Part shown: one piece after another, positions 38,404 through 48,595 of the stretch
How the letters are laid out: the number at the start of each line of letters is the position of its first letter
Position numbering within the stretch: the stretch's first letter is position 1
From: an uncultured Nitrosomonas sp.
GTDB lineage: Bacteria > Pseudomonadota > Gammaproteobacteria > Burkholderiales > Nitrosomonadaceae
DNA: 64,000 nucleotides
Assembly (NCBI GenBank): GCA_902826115.1
Contig: CADEDO010000001.1
Coordinates: 156,076 to 220,075 of the forward strand
Direction of reading: 5' to 3'
Position numbers and translations under genes: made by a program
Notes under the pieces: generated by a model
What the model saw: only the letters and a program-made list of their open reading frames with translations
Told to the model about the DNA's origin: nothing
Databases searched by the model: none

Positions 38404-41073
38404 GTGATGACAAATTTTATCAATCGATTGAGAACATATCGCAAGGATTCGCTTAATCAAAGCCGCAAGATAATGATGCGGGGATTAAGAAAACTGAGAA
38501 GAAAATTACCCATCGCCTTCAGTCGTTTGAATTATAGAAATCTGATGTCAAAAAGTTTTGCTTGCTTATTGATTCTGTTGATTGCTCCAGCAGGCTTTGC
38601 ACAAAAGCGGATTTATCTGGCACCTGATGATCACACGGATTATATGTGGACGGCCGATGAGGCTGAGTATGCAGATACTTTTCTGACCATGACCGACTAT
38701 TATCTCGATCAGATGGATGCAACCGAGGGAAGTCCTCCACCATACCAGGCACGGTGGAATGCGGATGGTAGTTTCTGGATGTGGATTTATCAGAAGAATC
38801 GCTCCAAAACGCAGTTTCAGCGATTGATTGCGCGCATGAAAGACGGTCATTTCAGCATGCCGCTCAACGCGCTGGTTCTGTCCAATGGCGGCACGCCGGC
38901 TGAAGCGGTTTTGCGGGGTATGTATTATCCGGGCTTGATTCAGCGCGCGCATGATGTTGATTTTCCGATGGCGATCTCGATGGAAAATCAAACCTTGCCG
39001 TATGGCTTATCGTCTTTGTGGGCGGGTTCAGGGGCAAAATATTCTTGGAAAGGCGTGTGCGGATGTGCTTCGCATGTGCCTCACCTGAGCAACCGCGAGC
39101 GAGAGATTTATTATATCGGTGGACGCGATGATAGCCGTATTCTGATGAAATGGAATTCGCTGCAACTGCACAATGGCGACAATACTTCTCTCGGCAGTTA
39201 CGCTGAAGGCCGACATCCCTTTGCAGCCGTCGATTTTGTGGATACCAACCCTTTATTCACAGCGCGCTATCCTTTTCCAATTATTGGCGTATTCGGCAAA
39301 GGGGAAGATGATTTAATCACGACTGATGATGAATTTATCACCGCTGCAAAGGCATTGACCACTCCCAATCGTCAGGTCATCGTATCCAATCAGGTTGATT
39401 TCTTTCAAGACTTTGAAACTAATCACGGTTCGCAGTTGGAAACTTTTGCGGCCAGTTACGGCAATGAATGGGAGCTCTATTCGGCTTCGATGGCGGAAGT
39501 GTCTGCGCAGGTTAAGCGTGCGGTAGAAAAACTGCGCAACGCCGATGCGCTAGCAACTCTGGTTTCCTTGCAAGATCCTTCATTCATGAGCAATCGCATC
39601 GAGGCACGCGATAAGGCCATGCTGAATTTTGGCTTGTATTATGAACATAACTGGACTGCGGATGGTCCGGTTACGCGCACCGCCAGAGCCAATTGGCAGC
39701 GCAAAATCGCCGATGAAATTTCCGCTTATGTGGACAAGTTACACGATGATGCGAGCAATCAACTTGGCAAGCTGATTGCTCGCAATGGTTCAAACCCGCG
39801 ATTTTATGTATTTAATAGCTTGAACTGGGCACGTACCGATTATGTCGATTTGCCCTTTAATGACAGAAAATTGGTACATGTAGTTGATGTGTCATCCGGG
39901 CAGGAAATGCCGTCGCAGTATGTGATGGTCGATGGAAAAGCGCGTCTGAGAATTCTGGCGCGGGATATTCCTTCGGTCGGTTATAAAGTGTTTGAAATCA
40001 GAAACGGTGCAGGCAGTTATTTTTCCAAGGCGGCATTCGTCAGTAATCATGTCATTGAAAACAATTTTTACCGCATTACCGTGTCAAGCACAGGCGCTAT
40101 TACGAGTTTGATTGATAAACAACGTGGGAATCGTGAATTTGTGCGCACGATTAATGATCGGCTGATGAACGATTTGGGCGGAAAAGGCGGAAGTGTGGCG
40201 GTCGAGAATATCGGCGCGGTCAGTGTTACTTTGCGCGTCATTTCCGTGAGTCCGTATTTGCATACGACGCGCATCACACTGATTCGTGACCTCAATCGCA
40301 TCGAGATTGAGAACAAAATTTTGCAAAATTTTGGCGAAATGCTGACTTGGGGTTATTCATTCGATATTAATTCGCCTGATATCTGGCATGAGGAAGTGGG
40401 CGCGGTCATTCGCGCGAAATTGCTGAATGACGGCGGACATTATTCACCGAGAAATGCTCGTTATGACTGGCTAACCATTAATCACTTTGCTGATGTGTCC
40501 GGTGATGGGGTCGGCGTCACACTGTCAAATGCCGATGCCTATTACATGCAGCTGGGCAACAGCACTCGCTCCGAGTTTGATACTCGCACGCCGCAACTGA
40601 AGATTCTGGCAGGTGGGCAGGTGGACGGTGAGGGGTTGGGGATTCCAGATCAAGCTGGCGATGAGCAGTTTTTGCAGCGATTTGCTTTGCAAACCCATGC
40701 GGAATTTAATCAAACAGCGGCGATGAAATTCTCGCTGGAGCATCAAAATCCGCTCGTAACCGGTGCAGTGACCGGAACGACGCCATTTTATAGTGAAAAG
40801 GATTATTCATTGCTAACCATTTCCGATCCTGATGTTTTGCTATGGGCCGTGAAACCAGCCGAAGATGGTATTGGTCAGGGTATCGTCACGCGCGTTTGGA
40901 ATCAGGCAAATTCTGAACGAAATTACACTTTGTCGCTTACGCCGGGAATTTCGTCGGGGAAAAGGACAACGCATATCGAGACCGATATTGCGGACGCCAG
41001 CATTGACCATGGAAAATTGTCAACCTCGCTGGGCGCCAATCAAATGCAAACGCATCGCTTGCTGCCGCGTTAG
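38404..41073 (+). CDS. exported GH38-like glycoside hydrolase
   Basis: An 889-residue protein, 842 residues from the internal ATG at 38545, which begins a clean signal peptide (MSKSFACLLILLIAPAGFA). The upstream ATG at 38404 has no better ribosome site, so 38545 may be the true start. The mature part opens with YLAPDDHTDYMWTADEAEYADTF, resembling the alpha-mannosidase GH38 N-terminal domain and its metal-binding H-x-D start, and is followed by two beta-rich domains like those of GH38 C-terminal regions. Substrate is unknown. It is 26 bp from the dioxygenase gene on the same strand. GH38-like proteins are uncommon in autotrophic betaproteobacteria. Confidence 0.7.
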   Translation: MMTNFINRLRTYRKDSLNQSRKIMMRGLRKLRRKLPIAFSRLNYRNLMSKSFACLLILLIAPAGFAQKRIYLAPDDHTDYMWTADEAEYADTFLTMTDYYLDQMDATEGSPPPYQARWNADGSFWMWIYQKNRSKTQFQRLIARMKDGHFSMPLNALVLSNGGTPAEAVLRGMYYPGLIQRAHDVDFPMAISMENQTLPYGLSSLWAGSGAKYSWKGVCGCASHVPHLSNREREIYYIGGRDDSRILMKWNSLQLHNGDNTSLGSYAEGRHPFAAVDFVDTNPLFTARYPFPIIGVFGKGEDDLITTDDEFITAAKALTTPNRQVIVSNQVDFFQDFETNHGSQLETFAASYGNEWELYSASMAEVSAQVKRAVEKLRNADALATLVSLQDPSFMSNRIEARDKAMLNFGLYYEHNWTADGPVTRTARANWQRKIADEISAYVDKLHDDASNQLGKLIARNGSNPRFYVFNSLNWARTDYVDLPFNDRKLVHVVDVSSGQEMPSQYVMVDGKARLRILARDIPSVGYKVFEIRNGAGSYFSKAAFVSNHVIENNFYRITVSSTGAITSLIDKQRGNREFVRTINDRLMNDLGGKGGSVAVENIGAVSVTLRVISVSPYLHTTRITLIRDLNRIEIENKILQNFGEMLTWGYSFDINSPDIWHEEVGAVIRAKLLNDGGHYSPRNARYDWLTINHFADVSGDGVGVTLSNADAYYMQLGNSTRSEFDTRTPQLKILAGGQVDGEGLGIPDQAGDEQFLQRFALQTHAEFNQTAAMKFSLEHQNPLVTGAVTGTTPFYSEKDYSLLTISDPDVLLWAVKPAEDGIGQGIVTRVWNQANSERNYTLSLTPGISSGKRTTHIETDIADASIDHGKLSTSLGANQMQTHRLLPR

Positions 41074-41099
41074 TAGCCAGGCTAAGCGCATCTAACGAT

Positions 41100-41759
41100 A
41101 TGCGGATTATTTCCAGAAGATGCCTGATTAAGCTTGGCTTGTTAGGGGGCTTGGCGAGTGGATTGGGCTGCGGCGGCCGATTCGGTAACGCATTGGCTTT
41201 GCCCACGCCGGCTGAAACTGAGGGGCCATTTTATCCGGTCAACGATCAGGCTGATAAAGATGCCGATTTAACCCATATCGATGGACATGGCGATAGTGCG
41301 CTGGGGCAGTACATTCTGATTAGCGGTCGAATAACGGATGTCGCCGGACATCCGCTGGCCGAAGCAATGATTGCTATTTGGCAAGCCGATGCCAATGGCC
41401 GTTACCATCATCCGCTGGACTCCAATCCGGCTCCTGCGGATGCTAACTTCCAGGGATGGGCCATTATCAGTAGTGATGACGACGGCTTTTTCCGCTTTAA
41501 AACCGTGATGCCAGGCGCCTATCCAGCGACCCAAACCTGGACCCGGCCACCACATATTCACTTCAAGATCGCTAAACAAGGCTATGCCACATTGATCACA
41601 CAAATGTATTTTCCAGATCAGGAATTGAACACAACCGACTTATTATTAAACAGGAAATCACCAACCGAGCGATCAGCAATGATTGCCAAGAATGCGGGCC
41701 AGCAAGGCAATTGGGTCATTTACGAGTACAATGTCATTCTTGATTTACTTCATCAATAA
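41100..41759 (+). CDS. intradiol ring-cleavage dioxygenase (protocatechuate dioxygenase-like)
   Basis: A 219-residue non-haem iron(III) dioxygenase. The family metal ligands are visible as tyrosines in NGRYHHP and GAYPAT and histidines in RPPHIHFK; AEAMIAIWQADANGRY and the entry TPAETEGPFYPV are typical. The N-terminus MRIISRRCLIKLGLLGGLASGLGCG carries a twin-arginine-like, hydrophobic signal, so export by Tat is plausible. Many such exported intradiol proteins act on unknown substrates. It lies between the GH38-like gene and trxB (3 bp before it). Confidence 0.88.
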   Translation: MRIISRRCLIKLGLLGGLASGLGCGGRFGNALALPTPAETEGPFYPVNDQADKDADLTHIDGHGDSALGQYILISGRITDVAGHPLAEAMIAIWQADANGRYHHPLDSNPAPADANFQGWAIISSDDDGFFRFKTVMPGAYPATQTWTRPPHIHFKIAKQGYATLITQMYFPDQELNTTDLLLNRKSPTERSAMIAKNAGQQGNWVIYEYNVILDLLHQ

Positions 41760-42713
<954 letters not shown>

Positions 42714-42766
42714 ACTGAAGAGTAAGTGTCGGAAATCAAGCCCAGCTTGATGTTCGGTATCATTGA

Positions 42767-43312
42767 ATGACTGACGATTCTAATCAAGACAAAGACGAGA
42801 TGGCGTTGTTTCATGCTGCGATGCGCGATGTAGCGCCATTACCCAACGTTGATAGAGTATTTCATCGAGATTCGCACATTACTCCGATTCCGCGCAAAAA
42901 AAGCGCGCAAGAACGGACATTGACCCAGGATACGCTTTCCGATCATATTTCACTGGAAATTGCAGCGGGTGATGAATGGTCTTATGCGCGTCCCGGTTTG
43001 TCGCGTCAAACCTTACGCCGATTACGGCGTGGTTACTGGGGCATTCAGGATGATTTGGATTTGCATGGCTATACGCGTGACGAAGCCCGGCAGGAATTGA
43101 CTGTTTTTCTGGATGAGAGTGTTCAAAACAAATTTCGCTGCGTGCGTATCATTCATGGCAAAGGATTGAGTTCGAAGAATCGTGAACCCGTGTTGAAAAC
43201 GCGCATTGGTAATTGGCTGATGCAGCGCCCGGATGTGCTGGCTTTCTGTCAGGCCAGGCCAGAAGATGGCGGTGGCGGCGCTATTTTGATTTTACTCAAA
43301 GCTAACGCATAA
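42767..43312 (+). CDS. Smr-domain protein
   Basis: A 181-residue protein with an N-terminal unstructured charged region and a C-terminal Smr domain marked by DLDLHGYTRDEARQEL (LDLHG 97-101) and RIIHGKGLSSKN (HGKG 130-133). Stand-alone Smr proteins such as SmrB are endonucleases; SmrB cuts mRNA at collided ribosomes. The layout matches SmrA/SmrB-like proteins. It starts 53 bp after trxB. Confidence 0.9.
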   Translation: MTDDSNQDKDEMALFHAAMRDVAPLPNVDRVFHRDSHITPIPRKKSAQERTLTQDTLSDHISLEIAAGDEWSYARPGLSRQTLRRLRRGYWGIQDDLDLHGYTRDEARQELTVFLDESVQNKFRCVRIIHGKGLSSKNREPVLKTRIGNWLMQRPDVLAFCQARPEDGGGGAILILLKANA

Positions 43313-43329
43313 GCCAGAAAGCACTGTGT

Positions 43330-43701
43330 TCATAACGACGAGCCGGAATCCTGCGGGAAAGATCTTTCGTATTCACTTTGGCAATGAATACAGCGTTGCG
43401 CGGAAGGATAAGCAAGCAATCGATCAAAGCCGATTTCATTTTCGCAATCAATGCAATCGCCGAATTCCAGTTCCCTTAAATACTTCATCGACATTTCCAG
43501 TTCACGCATTTCGTTGATCTGCCGATCAACCAGCGCCGTATCGATGTCATCCGGTATAGTGTTCAAATACTCGGTTAAATCCGCATTGCGTGGATCATTC
43601 GCATGTCCCAGCTCATTGCGGATTTCTTCCTGTAATTCCAAATAACGTTTTTGTAATGCTGCTTTCAGTTGCAATAACTGCGTTTCGGTAAAATTAGCCA
43701 T
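43330..43701 (-). CDS. TraR/DksA-type zinc-finger protein
   Basis: A 123-residue protein: an N-terminal coiled coil (~5-75) and a C-terminal four-cysteine zinc finger C83-x2-C86-x17-C104-x2-C107 (CIDCENEIGFDRLLAYPSAQRCIHCQ). DksA-family proteins reach into the RNA polymerase secondary channel. The acidic coiled-coil tip pair (D-D in IPDDIDTALVD) is present, though the protein is shorter than DksA (about 150 residues), so it is a DksA paralogue. It converges with the Smr gene. Confidence 0.9.
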   Translation of the reverse strand: MANFTETQLLQLKAALQKRYLELQEEIRNELGHANDPRNADLTEYLNTIPDDIDTALVDRQINEMRELEMSMKYLRELEFGDCIDCENEIGFDRLLAYPSAQRCIHCQSEYERSFPQDSGSSL

Positions 43702-43803
43702 CTTGCACCTTCTATGATAATGATCTCGCTATATTTTGTAAGGGAATCCATGTTGAGTCATTGATTGGCATCAAACGAGCATAAACCAATTGGACCAATC
43801 TGT

Positions 43804-44340
43804 TCACTCAGTGGCTTGTATGTGTTTTAAATCGGTAATGACTTCATTGGCATTACGTCTTGCGTTCGCTGATAGATAAATCTTGGCAATATTCCCCTGC
43901 GGATCGATCAGAAAAGTATTGCGACGGGCGAATTTAAACATTCCCAGATCGATGAGAGAATGGTAGCGCAACGCCACTTCAGCCTGATGATCCGCCAGCA
44001 ACGGAAATTGCAGATGGTATTTCCTGGCGAAATCAGCGTGACTGCTGGCGTTATCCACACTCACACCCACCACTTCCGCACCCAAGTCTGTCAGCTGATG
44101 CAGGTCATCGCGAAATGTGCAGGCCTGCTTGGTGCATCCGGGCGTGTCGTCTTTCGGATAAAAATACAGCGCCAGCCATTTGCCACGGAAATCCGTCAAC
44201 GTGCGCATATTCCCATGCTGATCCGGTAATTTAAAATCCGGGGCTGGCTGGCCTGGTTGGAGGGATGCTTTTTGTCTGATCAGCAACCAGAAAATAATGC
44301 CTAGCGCCGTGATTGATAGAGCAAGTACTAACCATTCCAT
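43804..44340 (-). CDS. membrane-anchored peroxiredoxin (BCP/PrxQ type)
   Basis: A 178-residue thiol peroxidase. Residues 3-22 form an N-terminal membrane helix, leaving the enzyme domain on one face of the membrane. The peroxidatic cysteine is C69 in PKDDTPGCTKQACTF with the second cysteine at C74, the spacing (C-x4-C) of the bacterioferritin comigratory protein group. The rest (GVSVDNASSHADFARKYHLQFPLLAD) is typical. It is 15 bp downstream of the MFS gene on the same strand. Confidence 0.92.
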   Translation of the reverse strand: MEWLVLALSITALGIIFWLLIRQKASLQPGQPAPDFKLPDQHGNMRTLTDFRGKWLALYFYPKDDTPGCTKQACTFRDDLHQLTDLGAEVVGVSVDNASSHADFARKYHLQFPLLADHQAEVALRYHSLIDLGMFKFARRNTFLIDPQGNIAKIYLSANARRNANEVITDLKHIQATE

Positions 44341-44355
44341 ATTGTTTCTCCGTCT

Positions 44356-45588
44356 TTATGGGTTATTGGGGTATTGCTTTGGCCAAGCCCATAATCTTAA
44401 TAATAAGGTTGCTGCTATTGCCAACAGGCCAGCGAGCAAGAACGCCGTTGCAGCACCGAAATAATGCCAGACGATCCCAAACAGTAAACCCGCAGGGATG
44501 GCTGCGATACCGCTGACCAAATGATACCAACCAAAAGCCGTGCCGCGTTCATTGACATGCGCATAGTCACTGATCAGCGCGCGCTCGGCACCTTCGCTCA
44601 TCCCGATCAGCAGGCCGTAGCCAATGCTCACCAGCCACAATTCAGAACTACCGGTCACTTGGCTCAACGCTAAAAATGCTAATGCCAACGACGACCAGCC
44701 GATCACAATCAAACTGCCATGCCCAAAACGGTCTGCCAATTGCCCGCCTTGCGTGGAGGTAAGCGCTTTGGCAAGATTCAGCGCCGACCAAAGCAACAGT
44801 AATTCAACCACGCCAATACCTAATTGATGACCCAGCAATAGTATAAAAGTTTCAGATGCGCGCGCAAACGTAAACAGCATCAATACCCACAAGTAGTGTT
44901 GCATCGGTAAAGAAAGCGCTGACCAGCGCAGTGGCGGCAACGTTCGCGCTGGTTTTGGTGCTGATTCGATGCTGTTTGGCTCTACTTTGACACCCGCGCC
45001 CAAAAGTAACACCGCAACAAAGCCGGGAACGGCTGACCACATAATTACCTCGCTCAGACTTAGGTCAGACCACGCCAGTATAGCCGCTGCGGTCAATCCG
45101 CCGGCAACGGCGCCGGCATTGTCCAGTGCCCGGTGAAAACCAAAGGCAAAGCCGCGCATATGTGACGGCGTTGCATCCGCAACCATCGCATCGCGCGGAG
45201 CGCTGCGCAATCCTTTGCCGATACGGTCAACGCTGCGCAGCAGCAAAACCGTCACCCATGAGCCCGCTAATCCGAGCAGAGGGCGTGCCAGATTGGAAAG
45301 CGTGTAACCCGCGAGCGCCAAACCCTTGCGGCGCCCACTCATGACATCAGAATGCCGCCCTGCCCATAATTTAAGAAAACAGGCCAATGCATCAGCCACG
45401 CCCTCAATCAATCCCAATGCAATCGGACCCGCCGATAGCACAGTCGCCAACAGGATAGGGATCAAAGGCACCACGATATCTGAAGCAAAGTCATTGAAAA
45501 AACTGACCAATCCGAGAACAATCACAGTTCGGGGTAGTTTCCCGGAAACAACAGGAATGACAGGATTTGGTTGATCAGGTTTATTCAT
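44356..45588 (-). CDS. MFS transporter
   Basis: A 410-residue major facilitator protein with twelve hydrophobic segments. The loop motif GRHSDVMSGRRKGLALAG between helices 2 and 3 and RIGKGLRSAPRDAMVAD between 4 and 5 define a subfamily common in proteobacteria whose substrate is unknown. It appears to form an operon with the peroxiredoxin gene. The window's tRNA-Arg gene lies 30 bp before its start codon, on the other strand. Confidence 0.9.
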   Translation of the reverse strand: MNKPDQPNPVIPVVSGKLPRTVIVLGLVSFFNDFASDIVVPLIPILLATVLSAGPIALGLIEGVADALACFLKLWAGRHSDVMSGRRKGLALAGYTLSNLARPLLGLAGSWVTVLLLRSVDRIGKGLRSAPRDAMVADATPSHMRGFAFGFHRALDNAGAVAGGLTAAAILAWSDLSLSEVIMWSAVPGFVAVLLLGAGVKVEPNSIESAPKPARTLPPLRWSALSLPMQHYLWVLMLFTFARASETFILLLGHQLGIGVVELLLLWSALNLAKALTSTQGGQLADRFGHGSLIVIGWSSLALAFLALSQVTGSSELWLVSIGYGLLIGMSEGAERALISDYAHVNERGTAFGWYHLVSGIAAIPAGLLFGIVWHYFGAATAFLLAGLLAIAATLLLRLWAWPKQYPNNP

Positions 45589-45618
45589 CGTGTGATATTA
45601 GCGTAAAATGCCAAGCTT

Positions 45619-45694
45619 GCCCTGGTAGCTCAGTGGATAGAGCAACCCCCTCCTAAGGGGTAGGTCGCACGTTCGATTCGTGTTCAGGGCGCCA
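45619..45694 (+). tRNA. tRNA-Arg (anticodon CCU)
   Basis: A 76-nt gene with encoded CCA end. The acceptor stem GCCCTGG pairs with TCAGGGC (one G-T pair), the D arm is GCTCAGTGGATAGAGC, the anticodon stem ACCCC/GGGGT frames the loop CTCCTAA with anticodon CCT, and the T arm is GCACGTTCGATTCGTGT. It reads AGG arginine codons. It stands exactly where housekeeping genes end and the restriction-modification block begins, a usual site for island insertion. Confidence 0.95.
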
Positions 45695-45806
45695 ATAAAA
45701 ACAGAGTCTTATAAAAAAATGAAAATACAAATAATATCTGATGGTTACTATATTGCTACCTCAAGACAGAACTGATATTAAATTTGTTGCATTTTTTACA
45801 AGGGTT

Positions 45807-47285
45807 TTATTCCAATCTCGCTGCAATTTCCCTAAAACTATTCAGTCCCGCTTCAAGATTGTCAATAATCTCAAGGGCCAGCTCATCCGGTTCGGGCAAA
45901 TTATCCAGATCGGCCAGGCTCTTATCCTTCAACCAAAAAATATCCAGACTGGTTTTGTCGCGTGCCATGATTTGATCAAAGCTGTATTTACGCCAGCGGC
46001 CTTCAGGATTGCTCTGTTCGTTCCAAGTTTCCTTACGCTGATAGCGATTGAGCGGGTTATAGCAGGTAATGAATTCCTGCAAATCCTCAAAGCGTAATGG
46101 TTTTTTCTTTAATGTGTGATGAATGTTAGTACGATAATCGTAATACCAGACTTCCTTTGTCCACGGTTCTTTACTGGCTTCATGGTTATCGAAGAAGAGC
46201 ACATTCGCTTTCACTCCATTGGCGTAAAAAATGCCAGTAGGCAAACGCAATATCGTATGCAAATCGGTGGTTTCGAGTAATTTTCTGCGCACGGTTTCGC
46301 CCGCCCCGCCTTCGAACAACACATTATCCGGCACCACCACGGCAGCTTTTCCGGTCGTTTTCAGCATCGTGCGGATATGCTGCACGAAATTGAGCTGTTT
46401 GTTGGATGTCGTTGCCCAGAAGTCCTGTCGGTTATACGTCAGATCGTCTTTTTCCTGTTCGCCTTCCTCGTTGGTAAAGCTCATCGCGCTTTTCTTGCCA
46501 AACGGCGGGTTCGCCAGCACGTAATCGAAGCGGCGTCCGGAATCCGCCACCAGCGCATCGTTAGGGGAAATCATGCTGTCGCCGTCGATCTCGCCAATAT
46601 TGTGCAAAAACATATTCATCAAGGCGAGGCGGCGTGTACTCGCGACAATTTCATTGCCGTGAAACGTTTCGTGTTTCAGAAATGCTTTGTGTGTTTTGTC
46701 CAACGGGTGCTCAGCGACCAGAAAATCATAGGCCGCCAGAAAGAAGCCGCCCGTGCCGCAGGCTGGGTCAGCGATGGTTTTTCCCGGTTCTGGTCGTACA
46801 CATGCCACCATCGCGCGAATCAGTGCGCGCGGCGTGAAGTACTGTCCCGCGCCGGACTTGGTATCTTCCGCGTTGCGCTCCAGCAAACCCTCGTAGATGT
46901 CGCCCTTCACATCCGCGCCCATCGTCACCCACTGGGTTTCGTTCACCATATCGATCAGACGGTACAACTTGGCCGGGTCTTGGATTTTGTTCTGCGCCTT
47001 GGTGAAAATCTGCCCCAGCATTCCGGATTTATTGCCCAACTCGCGCAGCAGCGTCACATAATGCACTTCCAGCTCAGCGCCACGCTTGGCTTTCAGGCTC
47101 TGCCAGTTGTATTCCTCGGGAATGCCCACCTTGCGGTTATACGGCGGCTGGCTGTATTCGTCCGCCATTTTCAGAAAGATCAGATAAGTAAGCTGCTCCA
47201 GATAATCGCCATAACCCACCCCGTCATCGCGCAACGTGGTGCAGAAACTCCAGACTTTGGAAATGATGGTTGCGGTTGCGTTCAT
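45807..47285 (-). CDS. hsdM: type I restriction-modification methyltransferase subunit HsdM
   Basis: A 492-residue adenine-N6 DNA methyltransferase. The N-terminal helical domain (SKVWSFCTTLRDDGVGYGDYLEQLTYLIFLKMADE) is followed by SAM motif I DPACGTGGFFLAAYDFL and catalytic motif IV NPPFGKK. It modifies the host target site together with HsdS. On the minus strand it comes last, after hsdR, hsdS and the DUF1016 gene, with a 290-bp gap before it that holds direct repeats and palindromes, so it may have its own regulated promoter. Confidence 0.96.
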   Translation of the reverse strand: MNATATIISKVWSFCTTLRDDGVGYGDYLEQLTYLIFLKMADEYSQPPYNRKVGIPEEYNWQSLKAKRGAELEVHYVTLLRELGNKSGMLGQIFTKAQNKIQDPAKLYRLIDMVNETQWVTMGADVKGDIYEGLLERNAEDTKSGAGQYFTPRALIRAMVACVRPEPGKTIADPACGTGGFFLAAYDFLVAEHPLDKTHKAFLKHETFHGNEIVASTRRLALMNMFLHNIGEIDGDSMISPNDALVADSGRRFDYVLANPPFGKKSAMSFTNEEGEQEKDDLTYNRQDFWATTSNKQLNFVQHIRTMLKTTGKAAVVVPDNVLFEGGAGETVRRKLLETTDLHTILRLPTGIFYANGVKANVLFFDNHEASKEPWTKEVWYYDYRTNIHHTLKKKPLRFEDLQEFITCYNPLNRYQRKETWNEQSNPEGRWRKYSFDQIMARDKTSLDIFWLKDKSLADLDNLPEPDELALEIIDNLEAGLNSFREIAARLE

Positions 47286-47320
47286 ATGGTTAATTGTTTA
47301 ATCAGTTAAATTCCTATCCG

Positions 47321-47398
47321 AGCTCTGGAGGTATAGCCCTGAGCTCTGGTGGTTTCGGGATAAGCTATGGAGGTATTGGCGCCAAGGTCTGGAGGTAT
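47321..47398. repeat. four direct repeats with 21-22 bp period upstream of hsdM
   Basis: AGCTCTGGAGGTAT (47321), AGCTCTGGTGGTTT (47342), AGCTATGGAGGTAT (47363) and AGGTCTGGAGGTAT (47385) are four near-copies, spaced 21, 21 and 22 bp, with unrelated bases between. The spacing is two helical turns, so a protein bound to each would sit on one face of the DNA. The array lies 36 bp before the hsdM start codon. Confidence 0.75.
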
Positions 47399-47410
47399 GG
47401 GGGAGTTAAA

Positions 47411-47428
47411 GCGCATAAATTTATACGC
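47411..47428. promoter_or_regulatory. near-palindrome and half-sites upstream of hsdM
   Basis: GCGCATAAATTTATACGC is a palindrome with one mismatched pair. Similar half-sites recur as GACGCATAAATTAT at about 47432 and ATAATTTATACGCC at about 47516 in the same gap. They look like operator sites for a dimeric regulator, in addition to the 21-bp repeats nearby. The rest of the 290-bp gap shows no gene. Confidence 0.45.
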
Positions 47429-47575
47429 CATGACGCATAAATTATCGCTCAACATAGATCGAATCCTCTCTAAGCCATTGTTTTTGTGGAACTCGCTCTC
47501 TACAGAGATGCTTCAATAATTTATACGCCTGATCTGGCGTTAAGTGACAAAGCTCGATAGTTACTTTTGAAAGTT

Positions 47576-48595
47576 TCATTCATCCGCCTTGCCCAGCATT
47601 CGCTGCCTTGCCAATGCAATGGACTGATGCAACTTGGCTTCCAGTGTTTCGCGCGGAGGTAACACAGTCAAATAATCTGCCACGCGGATATTGCTCTGAT
47701 CTAACCTCATCAACTCAACGTGTTCATCGTTCTTGCCAGTACACAGAATCAAGCCAATAGGCGAATTCTCACCGTCCATTTGCTCATATTTTTCCAAATA
47801 TCGCAGGTACAGTTCCATCTGCCCTTTGTAGGCGGCCTCAAACTCGCCGATCTTCAGGTCGATTGCGACCAGACACTTCAGTCGTCGATGGAAAAACAAC
47901 AGATCAATGCGGTAATCCCGATTGTCGATAGTGATGCGCTTCTGCCTCGCCATAAAAGCAAAGTCATTGCCCAACTCAATGATGAAGTGCTGTAGCTCGG
48001 CAAGAATGGCTGATTCCAGGTCTTTTTCAGAATAGCTATCCGCAAGCCCGAGAAAATTCAGCAAATACGGATCGCGAAAAGCCATGTCCGGTGACAGATG
48101 TCCTTCCTGCCGCATCAGTTGCAGCTCCTGCGCGATGGTCTCTTCCGGCTTTTTCGAGATTGCCGTGCGCTCAAACAACATTGATCCTATCCGCTCCTGC
48201 AATTGGCGCACGCTCCAATGCTCTTGCCGCCCCATCTCAATATAGAAATCGCGCTTGAGTGGATCATCAATCCCAAGCAACAGCCGTAAATGCGACCAGC
48301 TCAATTGTGCACACAGTGTGTGCACAATTTTTTCATCGGGAAATACTTCCGCAATACGCAGGCAATCACGCAACTGTCGCGAGCCCCAGCCCTTGCCGTA
48401 TTCATCGGTCAATTGTTGCGCCAAAGCCGTAATAACCTGCTTGCCATATTCCGCGCGCTGACCTTGCAGAATTTCCGCATTGATGCACTTGCCAATCTGC
48501 CAATAGAGCAGCGTCAACTCCGCATTGACCGTGGTTGCCACGCGTGTGCGGGCATCGGCGATGAGCGTTCGTATCTCGATGAGCAAGGGTGTCAT
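47576..48595 (-). CDS. PDDEXK nuclease of the DUF1016/YhcG family
   Basis: A 339-residue protein. The N-terminal helical domain (LLYWQIGKCI...GWGSRQLRDCLRIAEVFP...LSWSHLRLLLGI) and the C-terminal nuclease core DYRIDLLFFHRRLKCLVAIDLKIGEFEAAYKGQMELYL, with the D-x-K pair, fit DUF1016. These genes are often found inside type I restriction loci and are thought to act in DNA binding, cleavage or complex assembly. Its ATG overlaps the hsdS stop (ATGA), so it is translated coupled to hsdS. Confidence 0.92.
   Translation of the reverse strand: MTPLLIEIRTLIADARTRVATTVNAELTLLYWQIGKCINAEILQGQRAEYGKQVITALAQQLTDEYGKGWGSRQLRDCLRIAEVFPDEKIVHTLCAQLSWSHLRLLLGIDDPLKRDFYIEMGRQEHWSVRQLQERIGSMLFERTAISKKPEETIAQELQLMRQEGHLSPDMAFRDPYLLNFLGLADSYSEKDLESAILAELQHFIIELGNDFAFMARQKRITIDNRDYRIDLLFFHRRLKCLVAIDLKIGEFEAAYKGQMELYLRYLEKYEQMDGENSPIGLILCTGKNDEHVELMRLDQSNIRVADYLTVLPPRETLEAKLHQSIALARQRMLGKADE

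Noticed and set aside
46377-47309. 310-codon plus-strand open frame opposite hsdM
   Set aside because: It is a shadow of hsdM, which has all methyltransferase motifs; the frame has no family likeness or ribosome site.
47321-47398. CRISPR array
   Set aside because: Repeats are about 14 bp with 7-bp intervals; no CRISPR repeat or cas gene. No CRISPR array was found anywhere in the window.
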